DNA of 62,074 nt from Burkholderiales bacterium (GCA_026400275.1 JAPLPK010000020.1:1-62074), one strand, 5' to 3'; positions 38,137 to 47,521 are shown, counted from the stretch's first letter. The notes: generated from the sequence alone by a model not told the origin. Program-made: numbers and translations.

Positions 38137-39798
38137 ATGCCCGCTACCACTGCCCCCCGCGTAGAACATTTACAGCTGGCCCTGCTGTGGCCCGTGCGCC
38201 TGATGCCGGTGCGCGGCAGCGAAGGCGGCGTGGCCAAACCCTGGCAGCTGCTGGCAGACATGGGCGACACATCGCCCTGGCGCGAGGTGGTGGACGAGTT
38301 CACCGGCGACAGCAGCCGCTTCCACGAACGGCACTACAACGAGTTCGTCACCTTCCTGCCCTATGTGCAGCGCTTTCTGTACGGGGAGGGCCGGCCCAAG
38401 CATGGCGCGCCGGATGCGAGCCACGGTTCGCCGATGCGGGTATTCCGCCGCCACGACATCGCCGCTGTGCGGGTGGTGCCGCGCCCCGGCGATGCGCCCA
38501 TCACGCTGGACATCGTGCACGTAGACCTGTATTTCTTCCTGGACGTAGACCTGGTGCTGCTGAACGTAGAAGTATCAGCCCAGCACCTGGAACTGGCCCA
38601 GGCGCAAGAGCTGATGTACCGCTTTGGCCGCGCCTACCCGGCCGGCTGGGACGCCCAGGGCCAGGCCCTGCACTGCCTGGCCAGCGCCGAATGGCTGGAT
38701 GCCCAGGGCCGGGTGCTGGCCGCCTCCGATGCGCACGAGCGCGACGCCTTCTTGTCCCACGTCAGCGCGCGCCGGGCGCCCCGCCTGTCGGCCCACTGGG
38801 ACTATGTGATGCAGCCCCTGGTGGGCGACCATTCCGACCACGAAGGGCCGCTGCGCTTTCGCCAGATCGAGTACTACCGCATGCCCTTGATGGCCTACCT
38901 GGCGCTGGACCGTCCGCGCGACCTCAGCCGCAGCGACTTCATCCGCCTGGGCCTGGTCACCGGCTCGGGCGCGCACGAGCCAACGGGCAGCGGCGAGCTG
39001 CCCTACGGCGAGCAGCACCTGGCCGACTTCGAACACAAGTACTGCTACGACCGCTTCTGGGCTGAGGGCGGTGCCGCCCCGAACACCCGCTATCTGTGCA
39101 ACGGGCACGCCATGGTGGTGCTGGGCGAGGCGGGCAGCCACTTCTACACCTGCCGAGACCGGGGCGTGCTGGCGCAGTTCCGGCACCAGCATTTCCTGGT
39201 GTTTCTGATTGCACACTTCCAGAAGGCAGCACTGCTGATGTACTCCGACCGCATGGCCGAGGCGCTGAAGAACCTGGACATACGCGACGCAGACAGCATC
39301 CGCCACTTCAAGCGGGCCATCCGCTACGGCTTCTCCAGCTTTTTGCGCTTCACCCACCGCTACTGGTTCCACGAGGTGTCCGAGCAGGCCCAGGTGCGCG
39401 CGCTGTTCAAGATGTGCGCCCAGCACCTGGGGCTGGACCCGCTGTACGCCGAGGTGAAGGAACGCATCGCCGAAATGAACCAGTACCTGGAGGCCGACAG
39501 CCTGCGCCGCCAGGCCAACACCGTGGTGCGCCTCACGGTGGTCACCATCTTTGGCCTGATCGGCACTGTCACCACCGGCTTCCTGGGCATGAACCTGCTG
39601 GCCGAGGCCGACGCCCCGCTGGACCGTCGGCTGTGGATCTTCGCCATCACCTTTGTGCTGACCACCGTGCTCACGGTCTACACCATGGTCAAATCCAAGC
39701 GCCTGTCGGACTTTCTGGACGTGCTGTCGGACGAGCGCACCAGCGCCTGGTTCAAGGCCAAGGCCCTGTTCGCGGTCTGGACGCGCAAGGACGATTAA
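38137..39798 (+). CDS. Large CorA-like divalent cation transporter
   Basis: 553 aa. The C-terminus carries two transmembrane helices with the CorA-type pore signature: FGLIGTVTTGFLGMNLLAEA contains GMN at the end of the first helix, and LWIFAITFVLTTVLTVYTM is the second. The preceding helical stretch (EMNQYLEADSLRRQANTVVR) matches the CorA stalk. The N-terminal 400 residues are much longer than in standard CorA (about 316 aa total) and carry motifs such as VDLYFFLDVDLVLLNVEVSA and FEHKYCYDRFW. The start is uncertain: ATG 38137 or GTG 38107. Confidence 0.8.
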   Translation: MPATTAPRVEHLQLALLWPVRLMPVRGSEGGVAKPWQLLADMGDTSPWREVVDEFTGDSSRFHERHYNEFVTFLPYVQRFLYGEGRPKHGAPDASHGSPMRVFRRHDIAAVRVVPRPGDAPITLDIVHVDLYFFLDVDLVLLNVEVSAQHLELAQAQELMYRFGRAYPAGWDAQGQALHCLASAEWLDAQGRVLAASDAHERDAFLSHVSARRAPRLSAHWDYVMQPLVGDHSDHEGPLRFRQIEYYRMPLMAYLALDRPRDLSRSDFIRLGLVTGSGAHEPTGSGELPYGEQHLADFEHKYCYDRFWAEGGAAPNTRYLCNGHAMVVLGEAGSHFYTCRDRGVLAQFRHQHFLVFLIAHFQKAALLMYSDRMAEALKNLDIRDADSIRHFKRAIRYGFSSFLRFTHRYWFHEVSEQAQVRALFKMCAQHLGLDPLYAEVKERIAEMNQYLEADSLRRQANTVVRLTVVTIFGLIGTVTTGFLGMNLLAEADAPLDRRLWIFAITFVLTTVLTVYTMVKSKRLSDFLDVLSDERTSAWFKAKALFAVWTRKDD

Positions 39799-39847
39799 GG
39801 CCTGCAGCGCAGTATTTACCTACGCGAGTAGCTATAAAAATAGAAGC
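39799..39847. repeat. Dispersed palindromic repeat, copy 5
   Basis: GGCCTGCAGCGCAGTATTTA is followed by CCTACGCGAGTAGCTATAAAA, keeping the AGCTA outer arm, the GCGCAGTATT half and a mutated CCTACGC half. It begins at the stop codon of the CorA-like gene. The remaining 39848-39946 stretch before the next gene shows only possible promoter sequence. Confidence 0.75.
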
Positions 39848-39946
39848 GCCTAACAAAAAGCTTTACGCAGCGCCACCCGGTGCCGGACGCGCCCCCCAAC
39901 GTTCGGCGCTATGCTGACAAGCTGAAGTGCAACACGATAGAAGGCC

Positions 39947-41062
39947 ATGCAACCCCTACAACTCTTCGACCCCGCATCCAGCACCTACACCTATGTGCTG
40001 GTAGACCCTGCCAGCAAAGCCGCCGCCATCATCGACCCGGTGGATGCCCAGCTGGAGCGCGACATGGCCTTGCTGACCGCACAAGGCCTGTCCCTGGTGT
40101 GGACGCTGGAGACCCATGCCCATGCCGACCACATCACCAGCGCCGGCCTGCTGGCCGAGCACGCCGGCGCCAAAACCGCCGTGCCCAGCGGCTGCGGCAT
40201 TACCGGCGCGGCGGTACAGCTGCAGCATGGCGACTTCCTCAGCTTTGGCGGCGAAACCCTGCAGGCCCTGCACACGCCCGGCCATACCGCTGGCAGCATG
40301 AGCTTTGTGTGGCGCAACCATGTCTTCACCGGCGACACCCTGCTCATCAACGGCTGCGGCCGCACCGATTTCCAGTCTGGCAGCGCCCAGGCGCTGTACC
40401 ACAGCATCACGCAAATCCTGTTCGCCCTGCCAGACGACACCCTGGTCTGGCCCGGCCACGACTACCGAGGCCAAAGCCACTCCACCATTGGCGCCGAAAA
40501 AGCCCATAACCCCCGCATCGCCCACAAAACCCTGGAAGAATTTACCGCCACCATGGACGCCCTGAACCTCCCCCGCCCGCAACGCATGGACGAAGCCGTG
40601 CCCGCCAACCTGCAGTCCGGCCTGCGCCACGACGCGGATGCCCCGGCCCAAGCCAGCGGCATCCATGCCGCCCAGGGCTATGCCGGCGACGTGTCGCCCC
40701 AGCTGGCCTGCGCCTGGTGGCAGGCGGGTGAAGCCGTGCTGATCGACGTGCGCACCGATGCCGAGCGCGAATGGGTCGGCTTTGTACCCGGCGCCGTAGC
40801 CCTGGCCTGGAAGCAATGGCCGGGCATGGCCATGAACCCCGACTTCGATGCCGGATTGCAGACGGCCCTGGCCGGCGGCAAGAAGGCTGTGCTGCTGTGC
40901 CGCAGCGGCGTACGGTCCGTAGCTGCAGCCAAACGCGCTACCGAACTGGGCCTGCAGGCCTACAACATCCTGGAGGGCTTCGAGGGCGACCCGGACGGCG
41001 ACGCCCACCGTGGCCGCAAAGGCGGCTGGCGCTTCCACGGCCTGCCCTGGCGCCAAGGCTGA
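39947..41062 (+). CDS. Persulfide dioxygenase-rhodanese fusion (ETHE1-like)
   Basis: 371 aa in two domains. Residues 1-235 are an ETHE1-type metallo-beta-lactamase-fold sulfur dioxygenase: THAHADHITS, HTPGHTAGSMSF, and the ETHE1 hallmark TGDTLLINGCGRTDFQSGSA, then WPGHDYRGQ. Residues about 250-371 are a rhodanese domain with active-site loop LLCRSGVRS (Cys). Such fusions oxidise glutathione persulfide to sulfite and move sulfane sulfur to make thiosulfate. Cytoplasmic. No sulfide:quinone reductase gene is nearby. Confidence 0.9.
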   Translation: MQPLQLFDPASSTYTYVLVDPASKAAAIIDPVDAQLERDMALLTAQGLSLVWTLETHAHADHITSAGLLAEHAGAKTAVPSGCGITGAAVQLQHGDFLSFGGETLQALHTPGHTAGSMSFVWRNHVFTGDTLLINGCGRTDFQSGSAQALYHSITQILFALPDDTLVWPGHDYRGQSHSTIGAEKAHNPRIAHKTLEEFTATMDALNLPRPQRMDEAVPANLQSGLRHDADAPAQASGIHAAQGYAGDVSPQLACAWWQAGEAVLIDVRTDAEREWVGFVPGAVALAWKQWPGMAMNPDFDAGLQTALAGGKKAVLLCRSGVRSVAAAKRATELGLQAYNILEGFEGDPDGDAHRGRKGGWRFHGLPWRQG

Positions 41063-41125
41063 GAGCCCGCAACCCACCGACAGGCGGGCGCCGATAATGC
41101 GCGCAAAGAACACGGAGACCGCAGG

Positions 41126-41899
41126 ATGAGTTTTCTCGCCATCGACATTGGCAACACCCGACTCAAGTGGTCGCAATATTCCGCCCCCCACCCTGGTGCG
41201 ACCTTGCTGGCCCACGGCGCGGAATTCCTGGAGAACATCGACAAACTGGCCGAAGGCCCCTGGGCCGGGCTGAGCGCGCCCGACCGCATGCTGGGCTGCA
41301 TCGTCGCCGGTGACGCCGTTAAGCGCCGCGTCCATGAACAAATGGAGCTGTGGGACGTCGCACCGCAGTGGGTGGTGGCCAGCGCGGCCGAGGCCGGCCT
41401 GACCAATGGCTACGACCACCCCACCCGCCTGGGCGCCGACCGCTGGGTCGCCATGGTGGGCGCCCGCCACCGCATGCTGGCCCAGGGCCAGACCCGGCCC
41501 ATGGTGGTGGTGATGGTCGGCACCGCCGTCACGGTGGAGGCCATAGACGAACACGGCAAGTTCCTGGGCGGACTGATCCTGCCCGGCCACGGCATCATGC
41601 TGCGCGCGCTGGAGTCCGGCACTGCCGGCCTGCACGTGCCGACCGGCGAGGTGCGCCTGTTCCCCACCAATACCAGCGATGCACTGACCAGTGGCGGCAC
41701 CTATGCGATTGCCGGCGCAGTCGAGCGCATGGTGCAGCACGTGCGCCAGCACTGCGGCATGGAGCCCGCCTGCTACATGACCGGCGGGGCGGGCTGGAAG
41801 ATGGCGCCCAGCATGTCGGTGCACTTCGAACTGGTGGACAACCTGATCTTCGACGGCCTGCTGGCCTTAGCGGCGCTGCGCTTCAACACCGAAAGTTAA
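41126..41899 (+). CDS. coaX: Type III pantothenate kinase
   Basis: Phosphorylates pantothenate, the first step of coenzyme A synthesis. 257 aa, the normal CoaX length. Conserved stretches: [14 protein letters not shown] (phosphate-binding loop), the [17 protein letters not shown] block, [20 protein letters not shown] and [14 protein letters not shown]. The residue after TAVTV is Glu where many homologues have Asp, a conservative change. In Burkholderiales CoaX replaces the CoaA type. The stop lies just before a repeat copy. Confidence 0.95.
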   Translation: MSFLAIDIGNTRLKWSQYSAPHPGATLLAHGAEFLENIDKLAEGPWAGLSAPDRMLGCIVAGDAVKRRVHEQMELWDVAPQWVVASAAEAGLTNGYDHPTRLGADRWVAMVGARHRMLAQGQTRPMVVVMVGTAVTVEAIDEHGKFLGGLILPGHGIMLRALESGTAGLHVPTGEVRLFPTNTSDALTSGGTYAIAGAVERMVQHVRQHCGMEPACYMTGGAGWKMAPSMSVHFELVDNLIFDGLLALAALRFNTES

Positions 41900-41900
41900 G

Positions 41901-41955
41901 GGCCTTTTAGGCCTCTAGCGCACGGAATACCTGCGCAAGCAGCTATCTATTTTGA
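41901..41955. repeat. Dispersed palindromic repeat, copy 6
   Basis: Between the convergent coaX and M20 genes. It reads GGCCTCTAGCGCACGGAATA, then CCTGCGCAAGCAGCTATC, with the AGCTA end toward the M20 gene. The M20 stop codon TAG (41947-41949) lies inside the outer arm of the repeat. Confidence 0.85.
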
Positions 41956-43155
41956 AGCAGATGATCCACCGGGTGCTAGCCACATCTCGGCCAGCCGTAC
42001 CCAGTAGGTGGCGCCCAGGGGCAGCAGCGCGTCATTGAAGTCGTAGCTGGGGTTGTGCAGGGTGCAAGGGCCGCCGCCGTGGCCGATGGCGCGGTGGTCC
42101 CCATCTCCGTTGGCAATAAAGCAATACGCCCCCGCCTTGGCTTGCAGCATGAAGGCAAAGTCTTCGGCGCCCATGGTGGGCTCCTGCTTCACCACGTTCT
42201 CGGGGCCGACGACGCTCTCCATCACCTTGCGGGCAAATTCGGCCTCGGCCGGATGGTTGATGGTGGGCGGGTAGTTGCGCACGAACTCGAATTCACAGCG
42301 TGCGTCGAAGGCGCTGCACAGGTTGTCGGCGATCTGGCGCATGCGCGCCTCGATCAGGTCCAGCACCTCGATGCTGAAGGTGCGCACCGTGCCCTGCAGC
42401 TCCACGCTGTCGGGCACGATATTGGTGGCTGAGCCGCCATGCACCATGGTGACCGAGACCACGCCGGCGTCTATGGGCTTTTTGTTGCGGCTGATGATGG
42501 TCTGGAAAGCCAGCACCATCTGGCAGGCGATGGGCACCGGGTCTACGCCCATTTGCGGCATGGCGGCATGGCAGCCCTTGCCGTGGATGGTGATCTTGAA
42601 TTCACTGCTGGAAGCCATCACCGGCCCGGGGCTGACGGCGAACTGGCCCAGCTGCATGCCCGGCCAGTTGTGCATGCCAAACACCGCGTCCATGGGGAAG
42701 CGCTCAAACAGCCCCTCTTGCACCATGTCGCGCGCACCGCCGCCACCTTCTTCGGCGGGCTGGAAGATCAGGTAGACCGTGCCGTCAAAGTTGCGGTGCT
42801 CGGCCAGGTACTGGGCCGCGCCCAGCAGCATGGCGGTGTGGCCGTCGTGGCCGCAGGCGTGCATCTTGCCGGGGTACTGGCTGGCGTGCTCAAACGTGTT
42901 GAACTCTTGCAAGGGCAGCGCGTCCATGTCGGCGCGCAGGCCTATGGCCCGCTTGGACGCGCCGTTCTGCACCATGCCCACCACGCCAGTACCCGCCAGG
43001 CCACGGTGGAAAGGAATGCCCCACTCCGTCAGCTGGCGCGCCACCAGATCGGCGGTGCGCACCTCCTGAAAGCTCAGCTCCGGGTGCGCGTGCAGGTCGC
43101 GGCGCAGCGCAGCGATGCCGGGAGCTTGCTCGGCAATGGCGTCAATGATGGACAT
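41947..43155 (-). CDS. M20-family amidohydrolase (hippurate hydrolase/AbgB-like)
   Basis: 402 aa cytoplasmic metallopeptidase-fold amidohydrolase that removes N-acyl groups from amino acids such as hippurate. Metal-ligand and family stretches: the HAHPELSFQEVRTADLVA opening, GLRADMDALPL, MHACGHDGHTAMLLGAAQYL, PAEEGGGGARDM and the GAEDFAFMLQAKAGAY block near the C-terminus. Substrate is not certain. It starts 12 nt after an ABC binding-protein gene, so the two form an operon. Its stop codon lies in a repeat. Confidence 0.92.
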   Translation of the reverse strand: MSIIDAIAEQAPGIAALRRDLHAHPELSFQEVRTADLVARQLTEWGIPFHRGLAGTGVVGMVQNGASKRAIGLRADMDALPLQEFNTFEHASQYPGKMHACGHDGHTAMLLGAAQYLAEHRNFDGTVYLIFQPAEEGGGGARDMVQEGLFERFPMDAVFGMHNWPGMQLGQFAVSPGPVMASSSEFKITIHGKGCHAAMPQMGVDPVPIACQMVLAFQTIISRNKKPIDAGVVSVTMVHGGSATNIVPDSVELQGTVRTFSIEVLDLIEARMRQIADNLCSAFDARCEFEFVRNYPPTINHPAEAEFARKVMESVVGPENVVKQEPTMGAEDFAFMLQAKAGAYCFIANGDGDHRAIGHGGGPCTLHNPSYDFNDALLPLGATYWVRLAEMWLAPGGSSASK

Positions 43156-43167
43156 GGCTTGGCTCCT

Positions 43168-44304
43168 TCAGGTGCGCACCCGCCCATCGCCGGTCAGCAT
43201 GGACAGGTCTACATAGCTCGACCCCACGTGGTCAGTGGATGAAAAGTTGACGGAGAAGCCGCCGTAAGACTGCGCGCCGAGCGACTCCAGCCCCGTCATC
43301 ACCGCCTCGCGGGAAAGGCCCTTTCCGGCCGCTGCACGCTTCAGGCCGTCCACCATCACCATGGCGGCCAGGTAGCCCTCCATGCTCGAGAAGTTGGCTT
43401 TGGCACCGCCGCCTGCCGCCTTGACCGCCTCCACGAAGCCGTGGGCCAGTGGCGTGCTGGCGCTGTATGGCGATGGCACCACCTGGCTGACCACCACGCC
43501 GGCGGCATCGCGGCCCAGCTCGTCTGCCAGGGCCTGGGTACCGACAAAGGACACATTGAAAAACTGCCCGCCATAGCCGGCCTTGCGCGCGCCGCGAATG
43601 AAAGCGGCGCAGGATTTGTAGGCGCTGATTTGCACGATCGCATGCGGCGTGGCGGCACGGAGGGTTTCGACCGCCTTGGCCACGTCTGCGGAGTTACGTT
43701 CCACCGTGGCGGTCGCCACCGGCTTGCGGCCCAGCTTGGACAGGGCCAGGGTCACGCCCTCCAGACCAGCCTTGCCGTAAGCGTCGTTTTGGTAGAACAC
43801 AGCGATGCGGTCCAGCCCCAACTGGGTGAGCTGCTTGACGATGCGGGCGGTTTCGTCCTGGTACGAGGCCCGCACATGGAATGCATATTTACTGAATGGG
43901 TCACGCAGCGACATAGCGCCGGTCAGCGGCGCCACAAACGGCGTTTTGGCCTGAATGGCTAGCGGCAACGCAACCAAACTGGTGGGCGTTCCAACATAGC
44001 CAAACAAGGCCAGAACATCGTCAGCCAACAGTTTGCGGGTGTTTTCCAGGCAGCGGTCGGGCTCGTATCCGTCGTCCAGCGAGCGCAACTCAATCTGCCT
44101 CTGGGAGATTCCCCCCTGGGCGTTCACGCGGTCGAAGTACAGCTTGGCGCCCTGCGCGTACTGGATGCCCAACTGGGCCGCAGGACCGCTCAATGCGGCA
44201 GACTGGCCCAACACGATTTTCCCGCTGGACTGCGCACGCACCATCGGGCTGCCCGCCACAGCAGCAACCCCAGCGGCGATAGAAAAGTGTCGGCGATTTA
44301 TCAT
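43168..44304 (-). CDS. Orphan ABC transporter substrate-binding protein (branched-chain type)
   Basis: 378 aa. Signal peptide MINRRHFSIAAGVAAVAGSP, cut near VRAQ. The mature part opens KIVLGQSAALSGPAAQLGIQ, typical of the periplasmic-binding-protein type I family. No permease or ATPase gene is adjacent; the only partner is the downstream M20 amidohydrolase. It may feed N-acyl amino acids to that enzyme through another transporter, or act as a sensor. The divergent molybdopterin oxidoreductase gene starts 33 nt away. Confidence 0.9.
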   Translation of the reverse strand: MINRRHFSIAAGVAAVAGSPMVRAQSSGKIVLGQSAALSGPAAQLGIQYAQGAKLYFDRVNAQGGISQRQIELRSLDDGYEPDRCLENTRKLLADDVLALFGYVGTPTSLVALPLAIQAKTPFVAPLTGAMSLRDPFSKYAFHVRASYQDETARIVKQLTQLGLDRIAVFYQNDAYGKAGLEGVTLALSKLGRKPVATATVERNSADVAKAVETLRAATPHAIVQISAYKSCAAFIRGARKAGYGGQFFNVSFVGTQALADELGRDAAGVVVSQVVPSPYSASTPLAHGFVEAVKAAGGGAKANFSSMEGYLAAMVMVDGLKRAAAGKGLSREAVMTGLESLGAQSYGGFSVNFSSTDHVGSSYVDLSMLTGDGRVRT

Positions 44305-44336
44305 GGGTCCATTCTGTCAGAAGCGAATTAACCACC

Positions 44337-46421
44337 ATGCACGACCCCGAATCCAGCAGCACCCAACAGGTGCGCGGCGCCTGCCCCCACGACTGCCCGG
44401 ACACCTGCTCCCTGCTGACCACGGTGCAAAACGGAATCGCACTCAAGGTACAAGGCAACCCGGCACACCCGCACACTGACGGCGTGCTGTGCGCCAAGGT
44501 GTCGCGCTACACCGAGCGCACCTACCACCCCGAACGCCTGCTGCAGCCGCTCAAACGCACGGGCCCCAAGGGCTCGGGCCAATTTGCCCCCGTCAGCTGG
44601 GACGATGCGCTGACCGACATCGCCGCACGTTTGCAATCCATCGCCGCCCGCAACCCCGAAGCCATCCTGCCCTATAGCTACGCCGGCACCATGGGCCTGG
44701 TGCAGGGAGAAAGCATTGCCGCACGCTTCTTCCACAAGCTGGGCGCCTCGCTGCTGGACCGCACCATCTGCGCATCCGCCGGCGGCGAGGGGCTGCTGCA
44801 AACGCTGGGCGGCAAGGTGGGCATGAAGGTGGAGTTCTTTGCTGAGTCCAAGCTGATCCTGATCTGGGGCAGCAACTCCATCGGTAGCAACCTGCATTTC
44901 TGGCGCTATGTGCAGCAGGCCAAACGCAACGGCGCACGCCTGGTCTGCATAGACCCGCGCAAAACCGAAACCGCCGAAAAGTGCCACGAGCACATCGCCT
45001 TGCGCCCCGGTACCGACGCGGCCCTGGCCCTGGCCCTGATGCACCAGCTGATCACCCACGATTGGCTGGATCACGCCTACCTGGCGGACCACACACTGGG
45101 CTGGCCGGAGATGCGCGAACGCGCACTGCAATGGCCACCAGAACGCGCCGCAGCCATCTGCGGGGTGCCGGTGGAGCAAATCCTGTCGCTGGCCCGCGAC
45201 TATGGGCAATGCTTTTTAGAAGGGCAGCCCGCCGCAATCCGTCTGAACTACGGCATGCAGCGCACCCGGGGCGGTGGCAATGCCACGCGGGCCGTGGTCA
45301 GCCTGCCCGCACTGATTGGCGCCTGGCGGCACCGCGCTGGCGGCGTACTGATGAGCAGCTCGGGGCTATTCCCAGTGCAGCGCGCCGCATTGCAGCGCCC
45401 GGACCTGCTGGCCGGACGTCTGCCGCGCACCATTAATATGAGCACGATAGGCGACGCCTTGCTGGACCCGTCCGCCGCGCCCATAGAAGCCTTGCTGGTC
45501 TACAACAGCAATCCCGTGGCCGTGGCCCCCGAATCCGGCAAAGTGGTTCAAGGCTTTGCTCGCGAAGACCTGTTTACCGTGGTGCTGGAGCACTTCCAGA
45601 CGGACACGGCCGACTATGCCGACTACATCCTGCCAGCCACCACGCAGCTAGAGCACTGGGACGTACACAGCGGCTACGGCCACACGGATGCGCTGCTGAA
45701 CCGGCCGGCCATTACGCCTGTTGGCCAATCCAAACCCAACACGCAAATCTTCCGCGAGCTAGCGGCCCGCATGGGCTATGACGAATCCTGTTTTCGAGAC
45801 AGCGACGAAGTGCTGTGTCGCACTGCGTATGGTGAACACGTTGATTTCCAGCTCTTGCTTGCGCAAGGCTTTGCCACCATCACGCTGCCCGACGCCCCAT
45901 TCGCTCAAGGGCAGTTCCCCACGCCCTCCGGAAAATGCGAGTTCTACAGCGCACGCCTGGCCGCGCAGGGCCTGGATGCCCTGCCCGACTACCTTGCGAA
46001 CTACGAGGCTGCGGGCACATCTGCAGACTATCCGCTGGCCATGATTTCACCGCCGGCGCGCAACTTCCTCAACTCCAGCTTCGTTAATGTCACAAGCTTG
46101 CGCGACATAGAGGGAGAGCCTTTGCTGGAAATCAATGCGGATGACGCACGCGCACGCGGCATCAGCAACGGCGCTGTCGTACGCGTCTTCAACCAACGTG
46201 GGGTGTACCGCTGCAAGGCGAAGGTATCGCCCCGAGCCCGTCACGGGGTTGTCAACGGGCTGGGTATTTGGTGGCGCAAACTAGGCCTGGATGGCAGCAA
46301 CGTGAACCAGCTCACCAGCCAAAAGCTGACTGACCTGGGACGCGCACCAACGTTTTACGATTGCTGGGTCGAAGTCTCGTTGGACATCCCAGCCGAAACG
46401 CCAGAAACCCAAATCGCTTAG
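44337..46421 (+). CDS. Molybdopterin-dependent oxidoreductase (DMSO reductase family)
   Basis: 694 aa. The N-terminal 4Fe-4S site is GACPHDCPDTCSLLTTVQ, with the fourth Cys in HTDGVLCAKVSRY. The molybdopterin core shows LIWGSNSIGSNLHFWRYVQQ, VCIDPRKTETAEKCHEHIAL and the C-terminal dinucleotide-binding part (MISPPARNFLNSSFVN onward). No twin-arginine leader, so it is probably cytoplasmic. Substrate is unknown; this lineage is usually annotated only as a molybdopterin oxidoreductase. The stop overlaps by 3 nt, tail to tail, the small gene at 46418. Confidence 0.9.
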   Translation: MHDPESSSTQQVRGACPHDCPDTCSLLTTVQNGIALKVQGNPAHPHTDGVLCAKVSRYTERTYHPERLLQPLKRTGPKGSGQFAPVSWDDALTDIAARLQSIAARNPEAILPYSYAGTMGLVQGESIAARFFHKLGASLLDRTICASAGGEGLLQTLGGKVGMKVEFFAESKLILIWGSNSIGSNLHFWRYVQQAKRNGARLVCIDPRKTETAEKCHEHIALRPGTDAALALALMHQLITHDWLDHAYLADHTLGWPEMRERALQWPPERAAAICGVPVEQILSLARDYGQCFLEGQPAAIRLNYGMQRTRGGGNATRAVVSLPALIGAWRHRAGGVLMSSSGLFPVQRAALQRPDLLAGRLPRTINMSTIGDALLDPSAAPIEALLVYNSNPVAVAPESGKVVQGFAREDLFTVVLEHFQTDTADYADYILPATTQLEHWDVHSGYGHTDALLNRPAITPVGQSKPNTQIFRELAARMGYDESCFRDSDEVLCRTAYGEHVDFQLLLAQGFATITLPDAPFAQGQFPTPSGKCEFYSARLAAQGLDALPDYLANYEAAGTSADYPLAMISPPARNFLNSSFVNVTSLRDIEGEPLLEINADDARARGISNGAVVRVFNQRGVYRCKAKVSPRARHGVVNGLGIWWRKLGLDGSNVNQLTSQKLTDLGRAPTFYDCWVEVSLDIPAETPETQIA

Positions 46422-46582
46422 GCAGCTACTGCGTTCTTCTCCGACTTGCCCTTAGCTGCAGTGGCAGCTGGTGCACCGACTACCTGCCAAATAGTCTTGA
46501 ACTTGGTTTCTGGAATGGGTAGGGGTTGGGTACGTTCTGCCTCTACGGGCGCTGCGGGAACCACGGGTGCTTTCTTAGCCAT
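46418..46582 (-). CDS. Small Lys/Ala-rich hypothetical protein
   Basis: 54 aa, from ATG at 46582: MAKKAPVVPAAPVEAERTQP, then LPIPETKFKTIWQVVGAPAA and a basic tail ending KGKSEKNAVAA. Composition is Ala/Pro/Lys-rich, with one more structured stretch (FKTIWQVVG). The frame is clean and the gene is convergent with the oxidoreductase, overlapping only at the stop codons. The ribosome-binding site is weak (GAAAG). No family recognised; possibly a small basic nucleic-acid-associated protein. Confidence 0.55.
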   Translation of the reverse strand: MAKKAPVVPAAPVEAERTQPLPIPETKFKTIWQVVGAPAATAAKGKSEKNAVAA

Positions 46583-46722
46583 GAATACTTTCAAATTTTC
46601 GAGAGCGCCGATTGTCGCAGCTACGGGGCAAAGTTCCGCGTTGCGGGTTATCTGAAAACCATGACAACCTGCACCTGGCGGGCATAAATGTTGTCCTCAT
46701 GCGACATATATCCGGGGCCTAA

Positions 46723-46752
46723 CCACGGGCCTCAACCAGAGTCGGCCCGTGG
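46723..46752 (+). promoter_or_regulatory. Perfect hairpin in the proQ leader region
   Basis: CCACGGGCC (46723-46731) and GGCCCGTGG (46744-46752) form a perfect 9-bp stem with a 12-nt loop, 21 nt upstream of the ATG at 46774. It is a candidate leader structure for proQ, whose product itself binds structured RNA. The rest of the 190-nt gap before it shows no gene. Confidence 0.5.
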
Positions 46753-46773
46753 ATATCCGCCTTATGGTTGAAA

Positions 46774-47514
46774 ATGAGGTCCCTCGGGGCACGCAGACTG
46801 GCGCCCTTCCACCTTAAGAACACTCCATTTCCTGTGACCACACCCCTCGCTCCGTCGCCTGCCTCCAAGAACGCACGCAAGCCTCGCCCCGCCCGCGCCC
46901 CACAACCCAACCGCACAGCACACCCACTGCTGGACGTACTACGCAATCTGTATCCCCAGGTGTTTGGTGACCGCGTCCTGCCGCTCAAGCTAGGCATCTT
47001 CCATGAGTTGGTTGCAGCCCATCCCGAAGTATTAGAAGCCAAGGCCTTGCGCGAAGCGCTTGGCCAGCACACGCGTTCCACGCGCTATCTGGACCGGGTA
47101 GCCAGCGGCCTGCCGCGTTACAGCCTGGATGGCCAAGCGGTCGAAGAGATGGCCCCGGAACACATACACCAAGCCATCATGGAGGTTGCCCGCAGGGACC
47201 GCAACAACCAGAGCGCGGCCTCTCAAGCCAAACTGCGTTTGCGACTGCGGAATGCATTTGAAGCATCAGGGCTCAGCCGTGGCGACTATGCGGAGCGCGT
47301 CAAACCGCCATTGGAAGCCTGGAATGCGTTGCTGGATGAAGCGTACACAGAGCATGGCGCCGAAGCCGCCAAGCGGGAGGCCTTGCTCAAGGCATTTGAA
47401 GGCAGCGGCCAAACGCCCGCCCAATTTGCAGATAACTACGGCATGGATGCCAAAAGCACAGAAAAGTCGTTGGAGCTGGCGCGGCAAGAGCGGTACGGAA
47501 AACAACACAGTTAA
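46774..47514 (+). CDS. proQ: ProQ/FinO-domain RNA chaperone
   Basis: About 246 aa. The ProQ/FinO domain starts near residue 50 (HPLLDVLRNLYPQVFGDRVL, then PLKLGIFHELVAAHPEVLEA) and includes HTRSTRYLDRVASGLPRYSL, a well-conserved RNA-binding surface. The N-terminal 45 residues are basic and Pro-rich; the C-terminal part is helical and charged. ProQ proteins bind structured RNAs and sRNAs. The start is uncertain: ATG 46774 or GTG 46834, since conservation begins downstream of both. Confidence 0.88.
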   Translation: MRSLGARRLAPFHLKNTPFPVTTPLAPSPASKNARKPRPARAPQPNRTAHPLLDVLRNLYPQVFGDRVLPLKLGIFHELVAAHPEVLEAKALREALGQHTRSTRYLDRVASGLPRYSLDGQAVEEMAPEHIHQAIMEVARRDRNNQSAASQAKLRLRLRNAFEASGLSRGDYAERVKPPLEAWNALLDEAYTEHGAEAAKREALLKAFEGSGQTPAQFADNYGMDAKSTEKSLELARQERYGKQHS

Positions 47515-47521
47515 AAGCCTC

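Noticed and set aside
39956-41824. 622-codon minus-strand frame antisense to the persulfide dioxygenase-rhodanese and coaX genes
   Set aside because: It spans two genuine genes and the gap between them, and its sequence is Gly/His/Val repeats without any recognisable family.
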